DNA of 64,000 bases. Source: Hanleya hanleyi (Eukaryota > Mollusca > Polyplacophora > Lepidopleurida > Hanleyidae). Below are positions 24,495 through 34,761 of the stretch, piece by piece. Each line of letters starts with the position of its first letter. Position 1 is the stretch's first letter. The stretch covers positions 1-64,000 of the forward strand of contig JAVTVY010025210.1 in assembly GCA_036873755.1 (NCBI GenBank). Reading direction: 5' to 3'. A program made the position numbers and the translations under genes. The notes under the pieces were generated by a model that saw only the letters and a list, made by a program, of their open reading frames with translations, ran no database searches and was not told where the DNA came from.

Positions 24495-24793
24495 TTTAAT
24501 GGATCGACCTGAAACCCGTAAAAATGGTTCTACAGAGAACCCTTCACATGGTCCCACAGAACCTTCATGAGAGGGTTCTATGTAGAACCATATTGAAATG
24601 GTTCTACATAGAACGATTTTGTGAGGGTTCTACATAGAACCATATTTTGAGGGTTCTATACAGAACCATATTTCGAGGGTTCTATATAGAACCATATTTT
24701 GAGGGTTCTATATAGAACCATTAAGGGTTCCACCGCAGCTACAAGCTGAAGAACCATATATGGTTCTATGTAGAACCATTTTTCCTAAGGGTG
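24495..24793. repeat. right subterminal palindrome array and terminus of the DNA transposon
   Basis: At least six TGGTTCTA...TAGAACCAT or GAGGGTTCTA-type motifs occur between about 24525 and 24778, followed by TTTTTCCTAAGGGTG at the end. This array is denser than the left one. Confidence 0.75.
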
Positions 24794-25576
24794 TAGGTTT
24801 CCGTAGAGAAATTTTACCTACGAAAGGCTTCTTATTGGAATTTTAAGTAAAATATACGGTTTCACTATACATTTGGACATGATCCCCTAGCGACACCGTA
24901 TGTTGTTGTATTCAGAATAGATTGTGTCAATGTATGCCGAACAAAATAATATTTTAATTTCGACAGATTGGACAGACTTCGGAGGTAAGATAGTATGTGT
25001 AGCTACTCCATTCCCGAGAGTAGAACGATCATTTTAGGGTGCAGTTTGACGACCCAATGGAATTACCGTTCCCCGATAAAGAACACAACACCGAAGATTA
25101 AAAATGGTATATTATCTGAACTAGACAAGATAACATTTTGGTAGTAAACCTACAATATTGCCGAGGTCGGTGTCCGCATCGTAGTGAACATTGTTGCCCA
25201 GGATGCATAGCGGCATTCATTTATGTGTAACGTGTACGAGCAGGACCAGTCGTGGTGTTTACGAGAAAACGAATCAATAACCGGGATTGCCCACTGGCAT
25301 TCTGGCCGTCACCGTCGTTAACCCCTTCACTAGTAGAGATCCGGGGCTCGAAGAGGTGATCACAACCCTATAAGGATGACTGACTCTAATGTAAAGGTCT
25401 ATATGGTATATTCTGCACAAATAGTATACGCGGTTACAAATAATAGCGTAGAACCGCGTGGCTTAGACAGAATGTCTAAGGAGATGTAACGTTATGATAT
25501 TTACATATATGTACAGACACTAGGAGAGTGTATGCAAATAAACTTGATGTATATATACACGTGATGTGAGAGGGGG

Positions 25577-25718
25577 TGTGCATATAAAGTTAACGGATGC
25601 GTACACTTGGTGTGTGCATATAAGGTTAACGGATACGTACACTTGGTGTGTGCATATAAGGTTAACGGATACGTACACTTGGTGTGTGCATATAAGGTTA
25701 ACGGATACGTACACTTGG
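25577..25718. repeat. 36-bp tandem repeats in the 3' LTR
   Basis: Four units of TGTGTGCATATAAGGTTAACG...GTACACTTGG. The equivalent in the 5' LTR is 34104-34239, where the first unit is shortened and the last is diverged. Confidence 0.9.
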
Positions 25719-25904
25719 TGTATATGTGGATAATAGAAGAGAATGTGCAGTTTAAGCTTGATGTTATATGTATGAGAGTGTATGCATATAGCTTTATAGT
25801 TAATATAGTGCTTTATGTCTATGCGCGATAAGGGCGGCCTGGCTGCTGGCCCTTCTCTTCTGGGGATAAGGGCGGCCTGGCTGCTGGCCCTTCTCTTCCT
25901 CCGT

Positions 25905-26225
25905 CGTTGGAACATTACGGGTGTAACGCTCTCTCCAGGGATGGCACCCCGTCGTTGGAACGTTAAGGATATAACGCTCTCTCCAGATACGACACCCAGT
26001 CGTTGAAACGTCAAGGCCCGTTGGAACGTTACGGCGGTAACGTTCTCCCCAATATATATATACCCTCAGACGTTGGAACGTCACGGCAGTGACGCTCTCT
26101 CCAGATATGGCCCCAAGTCGCTGAAACGTCACGGCCCGTTGGAACGTTACGCGGTAACGCTCTCTCCAGATACGACACCCAGTCGTTGGAACGTCACGGC
26201 AGTGACGCTCTCTCCAGAGACGTGG
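25905..26225. repeat. about 48-bp tandem repeats in the 3' LTR
   Basis: Six or so units built on GTTGGAACGTNACGG followed by GTAACGCTCTCTCCAGATA. The same array is in the 5' LTR at 34439-34761. Its length in the R/U5 part suggests a structured 5' leader in the transcript. Confidence 0.85.
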
Positions 26226-26504
26226 CAACCCGGCGTGTTCTTCACCCCCAGTCGTCGGAGCCTGACCCTAACTTGTCAGCTCATCAGTCTGCTTCCCGCA
26301 CAGGTAAGTATAGCCCGGCGTCTCAACCCTTACGGCTGCTGCGACCCGTCTATAGACACGCCTGTGACTACACAACTTCACGACGATCTCTCAGGTAAGA
26401 ACCACGCACCACTCACTCTCCGTGACCGTCAGGACAATTACTTGGGTATATATGGTATTATCATTTCCTCTGGTACCGATGAAACATCATTACTGCATGG
26501 CAAC

Positions 26505-26592
26505 CGTCGTTGGCGACCCTCTGCGACCCGGTCGCAAGCCACTGCGACCTTTTGCGACCTTCTGCGACCTTTGGCGACCCGGTCGCAGGTCT
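26505..26592. repeat. TGCGACC(CGGTCGC) motif cluster in the 3' LTR
   Basis: Repeats of TGCGACC spaced 9-13 bp apart, with GCGACCCGGTCGC palindromes. The same cluster is in the 5' LTR at 35041-35127, and a related one lies inside the gag coding region at 33228-33288. Confidence 0.8.
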
Positions 26593-27893
26593 GTAGATTT
26601 CACGTTTAGTCAACGTTTCTCGGGAGGGGAAGCCTGTCTGTGCTGTGCCTTGTCTTTTCTTTACTGTCTGTAACTTGTATCTTGTCTTTGACCCTGTCTG
26701 TTCTTCACTGGCTGTAATCTAAGCCTTGGCTTGACTGTACAGTCTGTAAGTCTTGTTACCACTTTTACATCGGTGAAACGAAGCCCGCCTGCATCGTAAC
26801 TTGCCTTTACTGTGCGGTCTGTGATCTGTATGTCTTGTCTTTTTCTGTGTGGGCTGTGCTCTGTGTATCTTTCTTTAATGTGTGATAAATACACATATCC
26901 TTCTTGTGGGATCTGTGTTCTGTAGCTTTCTTGACTGTATAATCTGTGATCTGTATGTCGGGACTTGTACTGTGCTGTTTATGATCTGTGTGTCTTAATT
27001 TGCTTGTAATGTGTGATAAATACACATATCCTTCTTGTGGAATCTGTGTTCTGTATCTTTCTTGTGTGATCTGTGAGCTGTATCTGTAACTTGTCTTTGG
27101 CCAGCTATACGCCGTCTGTGTAACTGTCTGCGACCTTTCTTGCTCCCACAGCGTCCGGCCCAGTTGATCGATGTTTCCCGACGAAAACGGCTCGCCCGCC
27201 TGTGCCTTTACTCGCACCGCCCGGCTGTAATACCTGCGACCGTTTCCGTCCCGTATAGCGTTGCCCGGCCGTCTGCGCCGAATCACAGGCTACACGATAC
27301 GTCGTAGGATTATGGCAGGGGGAAACTTGGTTGATTTACCTCTGTATTTAGTGCAGTTGCATATTTCAGGGGATGGAGGGAATCCCTAACTTTTGTCATA
27401 TACCGCTTCACGGTCAACAAGATCGACACCTAAATATTGTGGCTTTAGTCCCAGTGCAGCGGGATAGCACAGCAATAATGTCGAACTTATCAACCTACTG
27501 GTATAGACCTAAAAGCCTTATTTTATACTGAAGTTAGACCATGCAAGTTGCCTGAATGTGCTACGGGCAAACACATGTCTCATTACAGTATTATCAAATA
27601 CCCCACAACTATACTAGACACGCCACGCTGTCGTGTTTCCTAAACTATAGTATAACCACAAACACGTTTCCACACCGAAAATGCGAGCTGGCACATTCTC
27701 ATTGGATTGGCGTGTTTTTACAGGTTACACTAGCTACAGGATCGTACAAGCTTTTAGACTCCCAGGCCAAAACAACTGCATTTACGGCCCAACCGTAAAT
27801 TACGCCAAAATCGAAAGTTACAGGCTGTACCTGGACGTGCTTTATCCAGCGCTGGCTTTCTGGTCTGAACACGCTCCCTCCGTCTGCTCGAGC

Positions 27894-27900
27894 TTATATA
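27894..27900 (-). promoter_or_regulatory. TATA box in the 3' LTR
   Basis: The minus strand reads GGCTATATAAGCTCGAG. The copy in the 5' LTR (36430-36436) is the one expected to drive the element. Confidence 0.55.
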
Positions 27901-28184
27901 GCCGGGGCCACTCTTCACCCCCCGGCACCGTTGCGAACACCCGAAAAATCGCCTTCACAGCGAAATTACAGTTCATAGTCCATAAATGGGAATGCCATCC
28001 CAATCCATAGTCCGTAAAGAATTTTCCACATAAAAGGCAACACCTATCTCGCGCTGGTAAGCGAGAACCACGGGGGAATGCATTTCCAACCACTGGCGCT
28101 CCCGAACTGGCTCTTCCATCCTTCCTGCGGTGACACACCCCCCTCCGATTCGAACAGTCCAATCACAAACGGTTAACCGTTACA

Positions 28185-28200
28185 CTGCCCCCGCCTTTCC
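28185..28200 (-). promoter_or_regulatory. polypurine tract
   Basis: Directly upstream of the 3' LTR the minus strand reads GGAAAGGCGGGGGCAG, purine in all but two positions. This is the expected plus-strand DNA primer. The 214 bp from here to the Gag-Pol stop hold no other feature. Confidence 0.8.
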
Positions 28201-28414
28201 AAATCATGACGTCCCCGTCATGGCCGTACGGGTCCCTCCGTCCAGGGTGACGTTACAGTTCCAGTTGTACAGTTCGAATCAATTTAAACAAAACTGCTCG
28301 CCAATTACGGGCCATCAGGGCCGGCGAAATCACTAGGTGGCCGCCCTCCGGCGGTCTGGCCGGGCCACCACGTCATTAGGTCCACAGATTTCCTTCACAA
28401 AATTACATGGGCGG

Positions 28415-31400
28415 CTAGCAGAGCCGCCCCACGACATTAGGTCCACTGGGCTGTGCGCTCAGCTGGAGGGGTCGGGCTTCCCCCCTCTTACGGTACACGG
28501 GCTGGGTCGCCAGCACGTAGTCGTGCAACCTGCGAGGCTTCACCACTCGCCGACCGCGGGTCGTCGTCGCGTGTGTGGGGGCTGCCTCACCCTCGGCCAC
28601 TTCCTCGCGTTCGTCCTCCACCTCGCCATCCGGCTTCCCCCGCGGTTCCAACTCGAATTCGCCCTGCCAGGCCGGCTGCCGGATGACGCGTCCACTCCGG
28701 CTCGTCTGGGGCTGGCCTATGGGTGGCGGCACGGCTACCGGGTGAGTCAGGGCGTAAGGTTCGGCTTGGGCCGGTTCCGGCCCCTGCGGGTCGCCGCCGT
28801 CGTCACTGCCGCTCTCAGACGCCGTATCGTCACCCTCCACGTCCAGCCGCGTATAACACGGCTTGATCCGGTCGACATGCACGACCTGTCGCCTCCCGTC
28901 GTCACTCCGGATCCGGTAGGTAACGTCCGACAACGCCGCCTCCACCACAAACGGTCCCAGCCACCGGTCTCGAAGCTTCCGTATCTGCCCTGGCCGGGTC
29001 ACTACGGTATGCAGATAGACCTGGTCTCCGGGGACGAATCTTTGGGCCTTGGCCTTCAGGTTGTACAGGCGCTTCTGCCGTCTCAGGGCCTTCCCACTAT
29101 TTCCCCTCGCATCCTCGTGGACATCGACTAAGTGGGCACGAAGGTCCCCGACCCACGGCACGGGCTCCGTCCTCTCACTCGGGGGAGCCCCAACTGTCAG
29201 GTGAGTCGGTAGAGTCACCTCCCGGCCAAACGTCATCATATTCGGCGTATACCCCGTAGTCTCGTGTGCGGCCGCACGGTACGCCATCAGGGTTAGTGGA
29301 ATATACACATCCCAATCGTCGGGGTGGCGGGCGGCACTAGCATGAAGCATCTGACCCAGAGTCCTGTTGAACCTCTCAACTTGGCCGTTAGACTGCGGAT
29401 GGTACGCCGTCGTCCGCGTCTTCTTCATGCCGAGGATCCTACACATCCCCTCGAACACTTTGCTCTCAAAGTTCCGCCCCTGGTCCGAGTGTATCAGGGA
29501 GGGGACACCGAACCGGCTGACGTACAAGTCAATCACAGCCTGGGCCACTGTCTCAGCCTCTTGGTCCGGAAGAGCAGCAGCCTCCACCCACTTCGTGAAA
29601 TAGTCACAGATGACCACAATATGCAAATTTCCTCTCGTCGTCAGGGAGAGAGGACCCATCAAGTCCACGGCGATGCGTTCTCCGGGGCATCCCGTCATCA
29701 TCCCGCGGTGCTGTCCTCGGGGTTTCTTCCCGGCCTGCTTCCTCCGACTACACGTGTCGCAGCTCCGGCACCACTGTCGCACGTCACGCTGCAGGCCAAC
29801 CCAGGCGTACGCTTGTCGCACCTTCTTCAACGTCTTGAACACCCCTAGGTGTCCTCCAGTCGGGCTATCATGACATTCCTTACGTATCCTCTTTTGAAGG
29901 GCCCTCGGGACCACCAGTAACTTGGCCTTCTCCCGGCCTCGCACGTCATACCAACGTCGCACCAGGAGGTCTCCTTCCAGGGCCAAGACGTCGTAGGCTC
30001 CCCACAGCGCTTTTATTACCCCGCTGTGTTGACAGACTAGGTCCCACCGAGGTCTGGTACCAGCCTTCACCCATTCCATCACCGGAAGTAGCTCGGGGTC
30101 TGCAGCCTGGGCCGCCGCAAAGTCCTCGTTGGGTGGAGATATGGTCACAGCTCGGGCCGCCGCAGTCTCTCCGTCTTCGGTTTCGGAGGAACGACCACAC
30201 TGCTTGCACGGACGTCTGCTCATCGCGTCAGCATTCTGATGCTTACGGCCCGGTCGGTGGACGATGTCAAATTGATAGGTCGACAGAGCTTGGATCCACC
30301 TTGCGAGTTGGCCCTCCGGCTCTTTGAATCTCATGAGCCACCTCAAGGATGCGTGGTCGGTGCGCAGTAGGAACTTCTTCCCGTAGAGGTAGTGCCGCAA
30401 CGACTTAACGAAGTGGACCACCGCCAGGAGTTCGCGCCTGGTCACGCAGTATGCCTTCTCAGCCTTGGTGAGTACCCTGCTGCCATAGGCCACCACCCTC
30501 TCCTGTCCGTCGACCTCTTGGGACAAAACAGCTCCGATGCCCCAACCGCTGGCATCCGTGTCCAGGATAAACGGTTTAGACATGTCAGGCATGGCCAGGA
30601 TGGGCGCCGCTATCATCTTCTCCTTCAGGGTCTCAAATGCGACCTGACAATCGTCGGTCCACACGAAGCTCTTCTCCTTCTGGGTAAGTTGATGCAGGGG
30701 CGCTGCCACGGTCGCAAAGTCTTTGACGAACCTCCGATAATAGCTACACAATCCGAGGAAACTCCGTACCTCGGTCTGGGAGACTGGGGTGGGCCAGTCT
30801 CTCACAGCCTGGACCTTCTCCGGTTCCGTCTCGATACCGGCGCCGGACACGTGTCCCAGGTAGGTGACTTTTCGGGCGCCAATGACACACTTGGAGGGTT
30901 TCAACTTAAGCCCATGAAGTTGTATTCTCTGGAACACCACCTCCAAGTTGGCCAGCATCTCGGTAAACGTCTTCCCGAACACGATGATATCGTCGAGGTA
31001 AATGAGGCATGTCTCGTACTGCAGACCGGCCAATACGGCTTCCATTAGGCGTTCGAAGGTTCCAGGGGCGTTGCCCAGCCCGAACGGCATAACGCGGAAC
31101 TGGTAAAGGCCTTTCCGGGTGGAAAACGCGGACTTGCATCGATCCTCAGGCGCCAATTCAACTTGCCAGTATCCGGACATCAAGTCGAGGGTAGACCACC
31201 ACTGTGCCCCGTTCAGTGCGTCAAGACTGTCATCGATCCTTGGCAGAGGATATGCGTCTTTCTCTGTGACGTCATTCAGGGCCCGATAATCGACGCAGAA
31301 TCGAGATTTACCGTCCTTCTTCCTCACCAGGACGACAGGGGCCGACCACGGTCCCGCGGAGGGCTCGACCACACCTCGTCGTAACATCTCGTCAACCTGC

Positions 31401-33682
31401 TTGTCGATCTCCCATCGAGCATGAAGGGGCGGTCTTCTAGGTGGAATACGAATCGGGGGTGCACTCCCCGTCTTTATCTGATGCTGCACCCTGGTCGTAC
31501 ATCCCAGGTCATCGTCATCGGCCGCAAACAAACCAGCGTGTCTATTCAGCATTTGTTCAACTTCCCTCAGCTGGGCTGCACTCAGGCCATCCTTGGACTT
31601 CTCCAACGCCGGCCGCATATATGCCGGCAGGGTCGTCGTCCGCGCCCTCGGCTCTGTAGGCTCCTCCGGATCATCACCCAGTGTGGACATACTACCACAG
31701 AAGGTACCAGCGTGAATGGCTGTGGACTCATCGGAAGCGTTCAGCATACGAATAGGCACACTACCATCAGATGCAACTCGAGAGAGTGTTCTCGCCAGGA
31801 CTAGGCCGGTCTTCTCCGTAAATGCGAGCTCACCCTCTACTAGTCCAATCTCCCCCGGCGGTGCGTCCTCCACCCTGGCCGGGGCACGCATCTGGGTTCT
31901 AGGCGGTATGGTGATGGTCTCAGCCAGGGCCAAACGATAACAATCGAAACTTCCTACAACCTCGCATTGCAGGTACTTGCCTCCCAGCTTCAATCGATGC
32001 CCTCTTGCGTCAAGTATACAGCTGTGGCGATACAGGAAGTCGTACCCCAAGATGGCGTCAATGGACAGATCTCCCACAACCAGCGTGTGCTTCCACACCG
32101 TCCCCTGGATCGATATCCTGAAGTCTCCCTCTCCGAGTAAAGGCATATGGGAACCGTCAGCTACCTTGATGGACTGGTACCGGGAGTCTCGAAGGACTGG
32201 TTTCACATCTGGGTCAAGCTGTTCCCATATCCGGCGGCTGATCAAGGAGATAGATGCTCCGGAGTCCACACAGCACATCACCTTCACCGGCCCGATAGAC
32301 GCGGGTAGGTATATCCCTGCTTCTCCCTGGTTATGAAGCGCAGGCTTCGGTCCCTGGGGCTTTGGTGGATTCCCGGACCCGGGCGGTCGTCTCGGGGGCG
32401 GAGAGGGTGAACGTCTAGGGCACGCCGCTCTAAAATGGCCGTCTTCTCCGCACCTCCAACATCCCCGTCGTGGTTGTCGTCCCGCCCTCTGCCCCCGCCT
32501 TGAACTTGAGCGTCCCCGCCCTGGGAAACGCCTCTTAAATTCTTCCATCAGGGTAGCAATCTCCGCTCGAAGTCGGGCCTGCGCGTCCTCACCATCCTCA
32601 GGAACGTCAGCCGGGATGTCTTCTCCTGCAGCGGCTCTAGCCGTGGGGTCGGGACGTCGACGTTGGGCGTCTTGGAAGGCCTCTACTTCCACTGCTGCAT
32701 GTACAGCCTCGTCTAGGGACTTCGGGCGGCACTGCCAGACTTTGAACCGTAGGTCTTCTCCAATTGCCTCGAAGAATTGATCACGGGCCAGGGTGTCTTG
32801 GACCTCATCACCGGCGTCGGGGTAGGCCATCTGGCTGAGTCTCACCAGAGCTTGGCCCAGTTCGGGTAGATCTTCTCCCCTCAGTCGTCGCCTTGACTTC
32901 AGCTTGGACTTATACAGCTCTGTTTGGTTAGGCGACGCGAAGCGTCGCTCCAAGGCATCACGTAGGCAGATGAAATTTGCCTCCCCTGGTTTCATCTTCA
33001 GACTAGAGAGAATCTGTTGTGCTGGCCCCCGCAGGGATACGGCCAAGTGCTGTCCCTTCTCTTCCAGCGTCCACTGGTTCAAGGCTGCGCAATGCTCAAA
33101 ATGTACCAGGTGATCTCTCCAGGGCGTACTCCCATCATAGGTCGAAGCCTTAACCAACGTCTTACGGGAAACAGGGATGGTCGTGACTGTGGCTCCCCCA
33201 CTGGTATCAGCCGCTGAATGGTGCCCTTCTGCGACCCGGTTGCGACCCTCTGCGACCCGGTCGCCAGCTTCTGCGACCCGGTCGCAAATCGTCTGTTCCC
33301 GTACAGGCTGGTCTATGGGGGTTCTGGTAGTACCCTCTTCGGCCCTGGGCGTGGACGTGTGCGCTGGGGCTCCCATCGTCGTCTGATTGAAGGTCGCCCG
33401 CATCGTCTGCATCTCTGCCTGTAAGCTTTTGAGGACCTCTAGTAGCACTCGGAGGGTCGACGAGGTCTCGGTCTCGACGATGGCGGGCGTTGACAGCTCG
33501 GACGGTGCTCCCACCGGACTCACGCCTTCTGTCGTCGCCAATGTCGCTGAACCAGGTAACCCCGTCCTCAATCGCTCTCTCCCCTGTAGGATAGCTCGTA
33601 GGCCCGCTATGTTCGTACGCCTCGGTGTTGCTAGGGAACTCATGGGTAATGGAGTTGTCAGCAGGACGTGGTTGTCGGTCAT
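28415..33682 (-). CDS. Gag-Pol polyprotein, single 1,755-codon frame
   Basis: Encodes the capsid and enzymes needed to copy and insert the element. In order: a Gag region (about 1-400) with a region rich in DRVAEG repeats near 134-153; a CCHC knuckle CWRCGEDGHFRAAC at 408-421; a protease with VDSGAS at 472-477; reverse transcriptase with STLDLMSGYWQ (D833) and YLDD (895-898); RNase H starting DTDASGWGIGA (1041); an integrase zinc finger H1271, H1278, C1308, C1311; the D1340, D1400, E1436 catalytic triad (SNGQVERFN); then a GPY/F-type module with LGPFVVEAAL. Gag and Pol share one frame with no stop or shift, as in several gypsy lineages. All catalytic residues I checked are present. The ATG at 33682 lies 71 bp inside the 5' LTR edge. 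No chromodomain or env follows. Confidence 0.95.
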   Translation of the reverse strand: MTDNHVLLTTPLPMSSLATPRRTNIAGLRAILQGRERLRTGLPGSATLATTEGVSPVGAPSELSTPAIVETETSSTLRVLLEVLKSLQAEMQTMRATFNQTTMGAPAHTSTPRAEEGTTRTPIDQPVREQTICDRVAEAGDRVAEGRNRVAEGHHSAADTSGGATVTTIPVSRKTLVKASTYDGSTPWRDHLVHFEHCAALNQWTLEEKGQHLAVSLRGPAQQILSSLKMKPGEANFICLRDALERRFASPNQTELYKSKLKSRRRLRGEDLPELGQALVRLSQMAYPDAGDEVQDTLARDQFFEAIGEDLRFKVWQCRPKSLDEAVHAAVEVEAFQDAQRRRPDPTARAAAGEDIPADVPEDGEDAQARLRAEIATLMEEFKRRFPGRGRSSSRRGQRAGRQPRRGCWRCGEDGHFRAACPRRSPSPPPRRPPGSGNPPKPQGPKPALHNQGEAGIYLPASIGPVKVMCCVDSGASISLISRRIWEQLDPDVKPVLRDSRYQSIKVADGSHMPLLGEGDFRISIQGTVWKHTLVVGDLSIDAILGYDFLYRHSCILDARGHRLKLGGKYLQCEVVGSFDCYRLALAETITIPPRTQMRAPARVEDAPPGEIGLVEGELAFTEKTGLVLARTLSRVASDGSVPIRMLNASDESTAIHAGTFCGSMSTLGDDPEEPTEPRARTTTLPAYMRPALEKSKDGLSAAQLREVEQMLNRHAGLFAADDDDLGCTTRVQHQIKTGSAPPIRIPPRRPPLHARWEIDKQVDEMLRRGVVEPSAGPWSAPVVLVRKKDGKSRFCVDYRALNDVTEKDAYPLPRIDDSLDALNGAQWWSTLDLMSGYWQVELAPEDRCKSAFSTRKGLYQFRVMPFGLGNAPGTFERLMEAVLAGLQYETCLIYLDDIIVFGKTFTEMLANLEVVFQRIQLHGLKLKPSKCVIGARKVTYLGHVSGAGIETEPEKVQAVRDWPTPVSQTEVRSFLGLCSYYRRFVKDFATVAAPLHQLTQKEKSFVWTDDCQVAFETLKEKMIAAPILAMPDMSKPFILDTDASGWGIGAVLSQEVDGQERVVAYGSRVLTKAEKAYCVTRRELLAVVHFVKSLRHYLYGKKFLLRTDHASLRWLMRFKEPEGQLARWIQALSTYQFDIVHRPGRKHQNADAMSRRPCKQCGRSSETEDGETAAARAVTISPPNEDFAAAQAADPELLPVMEWVKAGTRPRWDLVCQHSGVIKALWGAYDVLALEGDLLVRRWYDVRGREKAKLLVVPRALQKRIRKECHDSPTGGHLGVFKTLKKVRQAYAWVGLQRDVRQWCRSCDTCSRRKQAGKKPRGQHRGMMTGCPGERIAVDLMGPLSLTTRGNLHIVVICDYFTKWVEAAALPDQEAETVAQAVIDLYVSRFGVPSLIHSDQGRNFESKVFEGMCRILGMKKTRTTAYHPQSNGQVERFNRTLGQMLHASAARHPDDWDVYIPLTLMAYRAAAHETTGYTPNMMTFGREVTLPTHLTVGAPPSERTEPVPWVGDLRAHLVDVHEDARGNSGKALRRQKRLYNLKAKAQRFVPGDQVYLHTVVTRPGQIRKLRDRWLGPFVVEAALSDVTYRIRSDDGRRQVVHVDRIKPCYTRLDVEGDDTASESGSDDGGDPQGPEPAQAEPYALTHPVAVPPPIGQPQTSRSGRVIRQPAWQGEFELEPRGKPDGEVEDEREEVAEGEAAPTHATTTRGRRVVKPRRLHDYVLATQPVYRKRGEARPLQLSAQPSGPNVVGRLC

Positions 33683-33724
33683 CTCTAGTAGTCGGTTGTT
33701 CTCTTCTGTTGTAGATCAGGCCAG

Positions 33725-33742
33725 ATCCCACCGCTGCCACCA
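33725..33742 (-). promoter_or_regulatory. primer binding site, matches tRNA-Leu
   Basis: The minus strand reads TGGTGGCAGCGGTGGGAT, 10 nt downstream of the 5' LTR. Its complement ends in CCA and matches the 3' end of animal tRNA-Leu (AAG type) as I remember it, for 18 nt. First-strand DNA synthesis would start here. Confidence 0.8.
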
Positions 33743-34103
33743 GTTTTCTCCGTGTAACGTGTACGAGCAGGACCAGTCGTGGTGTTTACGAGAAAACGAA
33801 TCAATAACCGGGATTGCCCACTGGCATTCTGGCCGTCACCGTCGTTAACCCCTTCACTAGTAGAGATCCGGGGCTCGAAGAGGTGATCACAACCCTATAA
33901 GGATGACTGACTCTAATGTAAAGGTCTATATGGTATATTCTGCACAAATAGTATACGCGGTTACAAATAATAGCGTAGAACCGCGTGGCTTAGACAGAAT
34001 GTCTAAGGAGATGTAACGTTATGATATTTACATATATGTACAGACACTAGGAGAGTGTATGCAAATAAACTTGATGTATATATACACGTGATGCGAGAGG
34101 AGG

Positions 34104-34239
34104 TGTGCACACAAAGTTAACGTACACTTGGTGTGTGCATATAAGGTTAACGGATACGTACACTTGGTGTGTGCATATAAGGTTAACGGATACGTACACT
34201 TGGTGTGTGCACATAGAGTTAACGGATACGTATCCCTGG
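34104..34239. repeat. 36-bp tandem repeats in the 5' LTR
   Basis: Counterpart of 25577-25718. The first unit lacks several bases (TTAACGTACACTTGG) and the last reads GTTAACGGATACGTATCCC. Confidence 0.88.
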
Positions 34240-34438
34240 TGTATATGTGGATAATAGAAGAGAATGTGTGCAGTTTAAGCTTGATGTTATATGGCAATAA
34301 TATATATATGAGAGTGTATGCATATAGCTTTATAGTTAATATAGTGCTTTATGTCTATGCGCGATAAGGGCGGCCGGGCTGCTGGCCCTTCTCTTCTGGG
34401 GATAAGGGCGGCCTGGCTGCTGGCCCTTCTCTTCCTCC

Positions 34439-34761
34439 GTCGTTGGAACGTTACGGGTGTGACGCTCTCTCCAGGGATGGCACCCCGTCGTTGGAACGTT
34501 AAGGATATAACGCTCTCTCCAGATACGACACCCAGTCGTTGAAACGTCAAGGCCCGTTGGAACGTTACGGCGGTAACGTTCTCCCCAATATATATATACC
34601 CTCAGGCGTTGGAACGTCACGGCAGTGACGCTCTCTCCAGATATGGCCCCAAGTCGCTGAAACGTCACGGCCCGTTGGAACGTTACGCGGTAACGCTCTC
34701 TCCAGATACGACACCCAGTCGTTGGAACGTCACGGCAGTGACGCTCTCTCCAGAAACGTGG
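34439..34761. repeat. about 48-bp tandem repeats in the 5' LTR
   Basis: Counterpart of 25905-26225, almost identical. Confidence 0.85.

Larger units (their letters stand above)
14435..24793 (+). mobile_element. 10.36-kb CMC-type (CACTA/Mirage-like) DNA transposon
   Basis: The left end is CACTCAGAGAAATTAGGG and the right end reads AAGGGTG, whose complement is CACCCTTAGGAAAAATGG. TA flanks both sides (14433-14434 and 24794-24795). Copy B has the empty site GATGAGTAGGTATCCG at about 49325, so the limits are exact. Both subterminal regions are packed with palindromes of the type TGGTTCTATATAGAACCAT. CAC...GTG ends, TA targets and such subterminal arrays fit the CMC superfamily, known from families such as CACTA and Mirage. 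I find no transposase frame. The only coding signal is the SAMD3-like exon set at 16983-19660. Nested inside are a long palindrome, a minisatellite and a LINE fragment. Confidence 0.75.
1584..25044 (+). repeat. tandem duplication copy A of a 13.1-kb unit
   Basis: The unit begins TTTGACGACCCAATGG at 1584 and ends TTTTAGGGTGCAG at 25044, where copy B begins with the same TTTGACGACCC. Removing the DNA transposon at 14435-24793 leaves about 13.1 kb that is near-identical along its whole length to copy B without its LTR retrotransposon. Differences include a Penelope-like end at 5653-6068 present only here, minisatellite length, about 115 bp near 10215-10330 missing from B, and about 55 bp near 8160-8215 missing from B. 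No gene is visible in the unit itself. Confidence 0.93.
25226..28184 (-). repeat. 3' LTR (2,959 bp)
   Basis: Long terminal repeat with the same structure as 33753-36690. It carries 33 bp (CTCCCGAACTGGCTCTTCC and more, near 28097-28130) absent from the other LTR, plus scattered substitutions. LTRs near 3 kb are much longer than the few hundred bases usual in gypsy elements. The open frames inside (for example 25800-26228 minus) come from tandem repeats and are not called as genes. Confidence 0.95.

Noticed and set aside
25800..26228. 142-codon minus-strand frame in the LTR, repeated at 34336-34764
   Set aside because: The peptide repeats (VTFQRLG, GESV) simply mirror the 48-bp tandem DNA repeats.
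26807..27286. 159-codon frame in the LTR, repeated at 35343-35822
   Set aside because: Made of quasi-repeats of CTGTGATCTGTATGTC. Both LTR copies are identical by descent, so conservation is uninformative.
28337..29131. 264-codon plus-strand frame
   Set aside because: It lies antisense to the C-terminal part of Gag-Pol and has no domain. GC-rich coding sequence leaves such shadows.
33207..33740. 177-codon minus-strand frame starting in the primer binding site
   Set aside because: It overlaps gag in another frame, is rich in low-complexity arginine and has no known domain.
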